This document shows positions 30,906 to 37,433 of a DNA stretch of 37,433 bases, in pieces (position 1 is the first letter of the stretch; each line of letters begins with the position of its first letter). The DNA is taken from IMG/VR virus record IMGVR_UViG_3300036980_000863, positions 1 through 37,433 of that record, one strand, 5' to 3'. A program made the translations under genes and the position numbers. The notes beneath the pieces were generated by a model. It did not search any database and was not told where the DNA came from. It was given only the letters and a program-made list of their open reading frames with translations. The DNA is from a virus.

Positions 30906-33900
30906 ATGCCGGTTTCAATCGTCAATATCACCGACGAGGCCGGGAACCCCGCCACGCCGACGCCCGAGGAGCAGGCTCAGCTTGAGCAGATGGCTCAATC
31001 GGTTTCGATTGAGCAGCTTTCTGGAAGCCCCGCTGCCGCCCCACCGAAGACAGGACCGGAGCCGACACTGTTATCAGCGTTCGATCCTCCGCAATTCCAT
31101 GACGACCGGGGCAACCCGGTAAAGCTCACGCCAGCAGAACAGCGCGAAGCCCGAAAGCAAGCCAACGTAATAGACCCGTTGCTTGACTTGACTCCCGACG
31201 AAATGGTGGAGTTGATGCGCAAGCACCCGGAATCTTTTGACATACCTTCCGCATACGGAGCCCGGCCCGATGTCCGCGAGGATCAGGAGGCGGTCCAGCG
31301 CGTTGCGGATGCCTGGGAGAAGTTGCGGGCGAGCACCGGGCTGCTTGACCTGCCCAGCTTGCCGCGAGTCGTTGAGAATATCTGGGGCATGGCGAAGGGG
31401 GCCTGGGAATACGGTAAGGGGATGCCTTTACTGACCCCCTCCCCGGCGGGAACAATCAAGGGTATCAGGGATTGGATTAAGGTTGCCCAAACCGGAGAAC
31501 TAACCCCCGAGCAGCTTGAGAAAGCTCGCGAGGGTGCCGAGAACGTTTATGCTTCCGCGCTGAGCCTGGAAGGGCTCGCCGAGCAGGGTGTAAAGCTGAA
31601 GCGGAAGATCGTTGACATCTTCTCGTCTCCCGGAGAAACTCCGCAGGGGCGCCGGCAGCGGCTTGAGGACTCCGTGGCTTTACTCCAGGAGACTCAGAAG
31701 ATCGCGACTGGCGAGAAAGAACTGCTTCCGGGATTTAACCATTTCAAGGAATATCTAGCAGAGCACGGCTACGCAATACGACCGGAGAAGATTCAGGAAA
31801 AAGCAGCCGGCGATCCGATGACTTTCTACCTTTTCGGGAAAGCCTTCGGGGCTCTGGGGAAAGCGGTACCCCAAAAGGCGGCGCTGGCAATCGAGACTAA
31901 GCTGGCCCAGGCCGGAGCTAAGACCGCTGCCGCAACCGGGGCGATACTCGAACCCGCTGCCAAAGCGGCGGCGTATGTTCTGCCCAAAGTCGCAAAGGTG
32001 GCTCCCGTCGCAATGGCGATCAAAGGTGCGATTATCGGCGGCGAAGCCGGAAGTATTACCGGCGGCGCGGCGCTAGGGTATGCCGCCGGCAAGACTCTCC
32101 AGCGGCAGCTTTTGAAGGCGGTTCCCAAAATGGAGAACCTAGAATCGCTGGGCCGTCAAATCGCCGGGAAAGAGGCGATCTCAAGTGCCTACGCGCAGCT
32201 TGCGCGCAGTGTCGCTGAAACGGCGCCCACCGCTGGCTACGAAGTTGGCAAGGGCGCGCTATTCGATCTCGCGATGGTTTTTCCAGCGGAAACGCCGGAA
32301 GAAGTAAAGAGTATCGGAATCGGAACCGCTTTCGGACTGTTTGGAGGCGGAATGCGCGGGGGCGCGCATGTGCTCAGCGGACAACTGATTGGACCTCGCG
32401 CGCAGGCGCTAGCAAAGCCAGTAGCGGCACGCAAATTTTTCCCCTCGCTGACTGCGTTAGACTCGCAAGCCTATGCCAACGCTACCCCCGGTCAAAAGCT
32501 TCGCCTCAACGCGCTTCGAGCAATCGTAAACGGGCTGGGGGACAACTTCGAGTTTATTTTCGCGGGACCCAAGCCCGCAGAAGGAGTTGACCCGGCTCCG
32601 GCTGCTTTGCTGGCGTTGAAAGACGCTCAGGGACGTCAATTGTTGACGCCAGAAGCCGCAGATACCTGGGCCAGCACACGCGGCTTGATGACCGGCGACG
32701 TCAACGGAAAGCGAATCGTTTTCGTCCGCGACATTGAGGCGGGGCCACACGAAGTCGCCGGGCATGGGTATGAGACCGCACTGGGCGAGTCCACCATGCG
32801 CGGAATTGACCGGATGATCCAGCAAGACCCGAACTATCGGGGGGAACGTTGGGACGCAATAGGGAGAAAATACGCGGGAGACTTCACGGACTCCGCCGGC
32901 AAACCAATTTGGGACCCGACCAAGATGACTTGGCAGGATTTCCTGTTGCAAGTCACCCAACGCGGACGACTGGAAGCACAAGAAAAGTTACTTCGAGACC
33001 GAATCGGCGAGGGTCCGTTTACTTCTGGCGAAGCAGAGGCGCTTTGGTATGACTGGCTGCAACAAGCACCCGGTGAGACTCCACAGGCGCGCGAAATCAA
33101 CGCGGTGAAGGCGATCCTTACTCCCGAGGAGTACGCCGAAGTTGCCAACCGCACGCTGTCCAGGGAGATTTTCGCTGAGAACGCGGATGTCAGCTTTCGA
33201 CACGGTACGGCCCCTGATGCGCAGCTAGCGGACAAGTTAGCTCGGCTAATCGGCGGATTCGTTACCTACCTCGGCGGGAATCCGCTAGCGGGGCAGGTCT
33301 CCCCTGGGGAAAAGTTCCCGCTCAGCCTGGATATCATACAGCAGCACCGAAAAGCCGCGAAGACGCTTTTTGGCGAGGAAGCCGCCCCCGGCGAAGTGGT
33401 CCTCCCGAAGAAAGAGGCGCGGAGGGGCACTGGAATTCCCGCAACTCCAGAACAGCAAGCGAGTGCGGCGGAGCAGGCAAGGGCTACTGCGGCAAGCGCA
33501 CCGGATACACCGCCGGAAGCTGGCGGTACTCGTTCCGCCCGGGAGTTGCTGGGTCAGATCGCGGAAGCAATAGCGGGACGGTTGGGGGTAAAGATCAACT
33601 ACCTCTCGGCTCCCGGAGAGCCCGCCGCAGCCACGACAGCGAGCCGGCCCGTGCGCCGGGCGGTTATCGAGGCGTTCCGAGACATGCCGCAAGCTGCCCG
33701 CGCGTTGTGGGAGAAGCTTTTCACGCCGGAGCGAGTTATTCAGACCAAGGCCGGGAAGTACCAAGTTCTTGGTTGGTCTCCCGAGGTATACGCCGCCAAC
33801 GCTCACCGGACCGCGTTAACGGTAGCCGACATTGTCGCAAACGATCCGCAGTACGCCAAGCTTATCCCGGTGGAGTACCCAATTGATCCGAAGACAGGTA

Positions 33901-36900
33901 GTTTTACAGAGGATGGCTGGCGCCAGCTTTTCCAGGACACCCAGGTCGCAGTTAGGAATCAGATGGCCGGGCGCACGGGTAGTGGGCTTCCGATGGTGGT
34001 CCCAAAAGAAATGCAGGAGACCGGCGCATACGCTCCATCGCTCCAGCCCGGCGATACGTTGCCGCAGGCCCGCGCGGACTTCATCAATTTTCTATTCGGA
34101 TTCAAACTTCCAGAGACGGCCCGCATACAGCGTGGAAAGATGCCGCTTAGTATTGTCGGCGCCGAAGTGTCTGAGGCAACCCTACCGGGCCGCACCGTGG
34201 AGCCGGTCAGGCCCCGCCCGGAGTTTGCCGGGGAGCGCGCTGAGGAAATGGGTATTGCGGGCCGACAAATCCTGGAGGTCAATCCGTTTCGTCAGGCGTT
34301 GGAACAGGCAGCTAAGGAAACCGGTGTCCCGTTGCCTTCAGTGATCGAGGCGATTCAACGCCTCAACCTCGAAAATATCAAAGAGGTAGAAGTCGTTCCC
34401 GAGGCGCCCGAGTTTCGCGGCAATACGTTAACGCTTACCGCCGGATTTCGTCCGGAAGGCCGGGAACGCGCTAACGAGCTTTTTCCGGCGCTCCGCACGA
34501 AGACCGGGCGGATTATCACGGGCAAGGTTGGCCAGGAGCACGCCGACATCTACGCTGCGCGGCCTACCGCAATAGAACGCGCTGAGCTTGTCATGAGCCG
34601 GCCTGAGCACGGCTTTGCGCGCGGAGAGGAATTTCTGACCCGACAGGAGGCCTCAGAATACCTGGGCGAGGCGGAACCTTTGCAGTCGCACCGGCTCCGC
34701 GAGCTTCAGGCGGTCCCGGCGCAATACTCGCCCGCCGTCAACGCTATGCCTCCGGAAGTTGTACCCGATTTTCGCCCCGAGGAGGTCCGGGGTGCCACAA
34801 TTCACACTCCGCGCCTATCCTACTCTGAGGCAGCAGTTAGTGCTGACAACCCGTGGATACGACGTTCTGCGGACCCGGCTCGCTCAGCAGCGGTTGAAAA
34901 TGCGGATCGTACTCTACTGGTTCAACTTTCCAGTGATTTGGTTACCCGTAAAGTTGGCGAGGCGGATGAGGCTTCCCGGTATTATGATTTGCTCTATGCG
35001 GGTACCCGGCCTGGATACGCGCGGTTGCAGGACTTCTGGGAAATCCCGCAGTGGATTGGCTTCGCCAGCAAGTTTATCCCGGATGCGGATGTGTACGTAG
35101 TGCGGGACTTCGCTCAGGCTCAAGAATTTCTAAACGAGGCGGGATACGGGCGCGTTGCATTCAGCGCGCTCGACACGAACAAAGGATTGATCCGAGAGTT
35201 GGTCAAAGACTACCCCGGGCAGGTAGACATCGGCGGTTACGTGGACCCGAAGACTTTTGAAGACCTGCCGAATGTCAAGTGGCATGACACGATGGAATCA
35301 CTGGCCAAGGACATGGGGGTGGAGTACTCCGACGGAGTTGACTACCGACATTTCCAGGGTTCCGACGTGATCCCGCGCCTGACTATGTCGCAAGGCTGCC
35401 GGCATAAGTGCGCATTCTGCTCGGTGCCAAAGAAAGTGACGGAAACGGCTCCTGATACGGTCCGACAGCAGGCGGATGCAATCGCGAAGCTGGGCTCTAA
35501 ACTGGTGTACCTGAACGACAAGACTTTTGGCCAAGCAGGTAACTACAAGATGTTGTCGGATGTGTACCAACAGATCAAGGGACAGAATCCGGACTTTCTG
35601 GGCTTTGTGATCCAGACCACGGCAGCGCAGTTGAAGACAATGTCGCCGGAATTTCTCCGGGATTCGGGGATCAAATTTGTTGAGCTAGGGGTGGAATCGT
35701 ACAACGATCCGATCCTCAAGGCGATGCACAAGCCGGCTACGGAGACGCTGATTGATCAGGTCACCGACAAACTGCGGCAGGCCAACATCGCGCTGATCCC
35801 AAACATCATCATTGGATTTCCGCAAGAGACTGCCGAAACCTACGCGCGGACGGTAAGCTGGCTCAAGGCCAACCAAGACATAATTTCGCACGCCAATATC
35901 TACAACTTAGCTCTTTACAAAGATGCGGAGTTGGGGAAGAAAGTGCTCTCGCTTTCAGAAGGTGATTTCAATGAGAACGTCCTGGAAAAATCTTTTCACA
36001 CTAACCCGGAAGTCCACCGTACTTTCGCGGGCGACGTCTACGGGCTCGCCACGGAAATGCTGCGGGGGAAACCGACTTCGGCTCAATTTCGACCCAAGGG
36101 ACCCCCGGAAAACGTCCGCCCAATTGACGAAATCCCGGATCGCCAGGAAGCCCTGTTCCCAGTGCAACCAACCGCGCAATTTCGCGCCACAACCCCTTCG
36201 GGCAAGGAAATTGAGCGACGAGGTTACCAGATTACCCGCGACGATTACGGTCCGTCAGGCGGGATGATCTACCTGCGGATACACACCGCATCCGGACATG
36301 AAGTTGGTCAGATCACGGTTACCCAGGTTGACCCCAAAACAGCATACGTCAGCATGGTCAACGTGTCGCCCGCGTTCCAGAACAAAGGCTTCGGGGAAAT
36401 CTTGTATCGCGAGGCCGCAACGGAATTGCAAAAACGCGGGGTCACCGACCTTGCGGGGAGCGTCGTCCACCCGGCTCCGCTAAAGATTCGCAATCGCCTT
36501 TTCGGAAAGCCGGTAGTCCGCGAAGAAGCCGGCGCTACTGCCTCGGGTGGAATCGCGTGGCACTCCGTGCATCGAATAGCACCCGATATCCAGTTTACGC
36601 CCAGCAAGGACCCTCGCGCGGTGAGGGAAGCGGCGATCCAGGACCGGGTCTCCGAGCGCGTTTTCACGGCGCCAACGCACTCACAGGCTTACGAGAAAGC
36701 GGACAAAGCCGGCGCGCTGGAAGGGGGCGATTTCCGCGATGGTTTCGTCACAAAAGATGGTGAGTTTTTGTTACCGCAAGAAGCCTACAAGCGCGGGATC
36801 GAGCTACAGCAATTCTCGGATGAGGAATATGCTAAGGCGGTACTATCTCGCGGCGAAACGCCGGCTTTGATGACTGACGAGCCGTTGGAGTCTGAAGCGT

Positions 36901-37433
36901 TTGAGGCTTCCGCACAGTTTTCACCAGCGAGAAAACGCGCGGAGGAGAATCGTCAGACGATGGCGAGTACGTCTATTGCGTGGCTGGACCCTCGCGGAGT
37001 TCTTCACAATGCGAGACCGAATCACGAGGAGTTCGCTAGAATCCGGCTCGGGCTTCCGGCATTAGAATCCACCGGATTGAAAGAAACCTCGGAGCAAGCT
37101 GAGGCCAGCCAGGGCCGGCGGCAATTATTCAAGCAAGGTTGGCAGAGAATTATCCGAGACGATGGCGGCGATCCGCCGACAATCTTTGTCGAAGGCACAC
37201 GAAATCCGAATAGGGACCAACGCGATTCACTTCAAGAATTGGGGGAAGCTCGTAAAAATACCGTCTTCGTAGATCAGTTAGGCGCCCCGATCTATGAGGT
37301 TCAAGCTCCCGAAGTCTCCTACTCCCCAAAAAGAAAGGACACCGAAAAGCAAGCGGCAGACAACCGCCGAGTGTTTTCTCGCGGCCAGCGGTCTACGCAC
37401 GGCTGGTGGATGGACCCCAACGGAAAGCTTTAC
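30906..37433 (+). CDS. Giant polyvalent protein with radical SAM and GNAT domains (3' end cut)
   Basis: Starts ATG 30906, four bases after the previous stop, and stays open to the window edge: at least 2176 codons. N-terminal helices lead to a hydrophobic Gly-zipper segment (359-398, e.g. MAIKGAIIGGEAGSITGGAA). H615-E-V-A-G-H620 resembles the HExxGH site of phage polyvalent metallopeptidases. Residues 1392-1450 look like a cobalamin-binding fold (FSALDTNKG; VDIGG). A radical SAM domain spans about 1480-1680, with C1498, C1502 and C1505 (GCRHKCAFC), VELGVES and NIIIGFP. A GNAT domain has its acetyl-CoA loop QNKGFG at 1825-1830. Two GFxxxxxFLxxxEA motifs (1236, 1946) and two W-x-DPxG motifs (2026, 2168) follow. 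Likely packaged and delivered with the DNA; this is inferred from its neighbours. Confidence 0.85.
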   Translation, partial: MPVSIVNITDEAGNPATPTPEEQAQLEQMAQSVSIEQLSGSPAAAPPKTGPEPTLLSAFDPPQFHDDRGNPVKLTPAEQREARKQANVIDPLLDLTPDEMVELMRKHPESFDIPSAYGARPDVREDQEAVQRVADAWEKLRASTGLLDLPSLPRVVENIWGMAKGAWEYGKGMPLLTPSPAGTIKGIRDWIKVAQTGELTPEQLEKAREGAENVYASALSLEGLAEQGVKLKRKIVDIFSSPGETPQGRRQRLEDSVALLQETQKIATGEKELLPGFNHFKEYLAEHGYAIRPEKIQEKAAGDPMTFYLFGKAFGALGKAVPQKAALAIETKLAQAGAKTAAATGAILEPAAKAAAYVLPKVAKVAPVAMAIKGAIIGGEAGSITGGAALGYAAGKTLQRQLLKAVPKMENLESLGRQIAGKEAISSAYAQLARSVAETAPTAGYEVGKGALFDLAMVFPAETPEEVKSIGIGTAFGLFGGGMRGGAHVLSGQLIGPRAQALAKPVAARKFFPSLTALDSQAYANATPGQKLRLNALRAIVNGLGDNFEFIFAGPKPAEGVDPAPAALLALKDAQGRQLLTPEAADTWASTRGLMTGDVNGKRIVFVRDIEAGPHEVAGHGYETALGESTMRGIDRMIQQDPNYRGERWDAIGRKYAGDFTDSAGKPIWDPTKMTWQDFLLQVTQRGRLEAQEKLLRDRIGEGPFTSGEAEALWYDWLQQAPGETPQAREINAVKAILTPEEYAEVANRTLSREIFAENADVSFRHGTAPDAQLADKLARLIGGFVTYLGGNPLAGQVSPGEKFPLSLDIIQQHRKAAKTLFGEEAAPGEVVLPKKEARRGTGIPATPEQQASAAEQARATAASAPDTPPEAGGTRSARELLGQIAEAIAGRLGVKINYLSAPGEPAAATTASRPVRRAVIEAFRDMPQAARALWEKLFTPERVIQTKAGKYQVLGWSPEVYAANAHRTALTVADIVANDPQYAKLIPVEYPIDPKTGSFTEDGWRQLFQDTQVAVRNQMAGRTGSGLPMVVPKEMQETGAYAPSLQPGDTLPQARADFINFLFGFKLPETARIQRGKMPLSIVGAEVSEATLPGRTVEPVRPRPEFAGERAEEMGIAGRQILEVNPFRQALEQAAKETGVPLPSVIEAIQRLNLENIKEVEVVPEAPEFRGNTLTLTAGFRPEGRERANELFPALRTKTGRIITGKVGQEHADIYAARPTAIERAELVMSRPEHGFARGEEFLTRQEASEYLGEAEPLQSHRLRELQAVPAQYSPAVNAMPPEVVPDFRPEEVRGATIHTPRLSYSEAAVSADNPWIRRSADPARSAAVENADRTLLVQLSSDLVTRKVGEADEASRYYDLLYAGTRPGYARLQDFWEIPQWIGFASKFIPDADVYVVRDFAQAQEFLNEAGYGRVAFSALDTNKGLIRELVKDYPGQVDIGGYVDPKTFEDLPNVKWHDTMESLAKDMGVEYSDGVDYRHFQGSDVIPRLTMSQGCRHKCAFCSVPKKVTETAPDTVRQQADAIAKLGSKLVYLNDKTFGQAGNYKMLSDVYQQIKGQNPDFLGFVIQTTAAQLKTMSPEFLRDSGIKFVELGVESYNDPILKAMHKPATETLIDQVTDKLRQANIALIPNIIIGFPQETAETYARTVSWLKANQDIISHANIYNLALYKDAELGKKVLSLSEGDFNENVLEKSFHTNPEVHRTFAGDVYGLATEMLRGKPTSAQFRPKGPPENVRPIDEIPDRQEALFPVQPTAQFRATTPSGKEIERRGYQITRDDYGPSGGMIYLRIHTASGHEVGQITVTQVDPKTAYVSMVNVSPAFQNKGFGEILYREAATELQKRGVTDLAGSVVHPAPLKIRNRLFGKPVVREEAGATASGGIAWHSVHRIAPDIQFTPSKDPRAVREAAIQDRVSERVFTAPTHSQAYEKADKAGALEGGDFRDGFVTKDGEFLLPQEAYKRGIELQQFSDEEYAKAVLSRGETPALMTDEPLESEAFEASAQFSPARKRAEENRQTMASTSIAWLDPRGVLHNARPNHEEFARIRLGLPALESTGLKETSEQAEASQGRRQLFKQGWQRIIRDDGGDPPTIFVEGTRNPNRDQRDSLQELGEARKNTVFVDQLGAPIYEVQAPEVSYSPKRKDTEKQAADNRRVFSRGQRSTHGWWMDPNGKLY

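Noticed and set aside
33832-35100. Several plus-strand frames of 60-170 codons
   Set aside because: They are within the giant gene in other frames; the giant frame is open throughout and carries recognisable domains, so these are shadows.
1-37433. tRNA genes, CRISPR arrays or insertion sequences
   Set aside because: No cloverleaf, spaced repeat array or transposase was recognised; nearly the whole window is occupied by coding sequence.

Overview
The window is one strand of a bacteriophage or prophage genome. Every supported gene reads left to right, most neighbours overlap by a few bases, and the order is that of a tailed-phage packaging and virion module: terminase, portal, scaffold, major capsid, decoration/fibre, neck and tail, then DNA-ejection proteins. 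I see no tape-measure gene, sheath or tail tube. The long neck/nozzle-like proteins followed by Gly/Ala-rich ejection-type proteins suggest a short-tailed (podovirus-like) phage; this is inference. The secreted protease ends in a DLxxW...FFR tail of a type I associate with Verrucomicrobiota, a weak hint about the host.

Layout. (1) 1-3106: end of a leucine-rich-repeat fibre-like gene, a secreted subtilisin-like protease, an unknown protein with an internal duplication, a serine recombinase and two small proteins. (2) 3103-6850: large terminase interrupted by a LAGLIDADG intein inside its ATP-binding loop, then two small Cys-cluster proteins. (3) 6889-10639: portal, a small protein and a scaffold-like coiled-coil protein. 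(4) 10649-16477: a sugar cassette with two unrelated glycosyltransferases, GDP-L-fucose synthase, GDP-mannose 4,6-dehydratase (with a second LAGLIDADG intein) and two tandem DXD-type glycosyltransferases. (5) 16478-18124: a 162-base leader with alternative hairpins, the major capsid gene with a duplicated 3' end, and hairpins after it. (6) 18094-28245: a one-TM protein, a lipoprotein, collagen-, FN3- and He_PIG-containing surface proteins, neck/tail proteins and a GNAT protein. (7) 28247-37433: ejection-type proteins and a giant open reading frame of at least 2176 codons that runs off the right edge.

The most unusual item is that giant protein. Reading it in frame from 30906 shows no stop to the end of the window. 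It has a glycine-zipper hydrophobic segment, an H-E-V-A-G-H metallopeptidase-like motif, a cobalamin-binding-like segment, a complete-looking radical SAM core with CxxxCxxC, a GNAT domain and repeated short motifs known from phage polyvalent proteins. It could be a polyenzyme delivered with the DNA at infection.

The genes seem to cooperate as follows. GMD and fucose synthase would make GDP-L-fucose from host GDP-mannose. The four flanking glycosyltransferases could put sugars on the virion or host surface, and their position directly before the capsid gene implies expression during assembly. Both inteins sit at key functional sites (terminase P-loop; the NHE-SPRRGE strand of GMD), so both proteins need splicing to work. 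No tRNA, CRISPR, insertion sequence or lysin was recognised.
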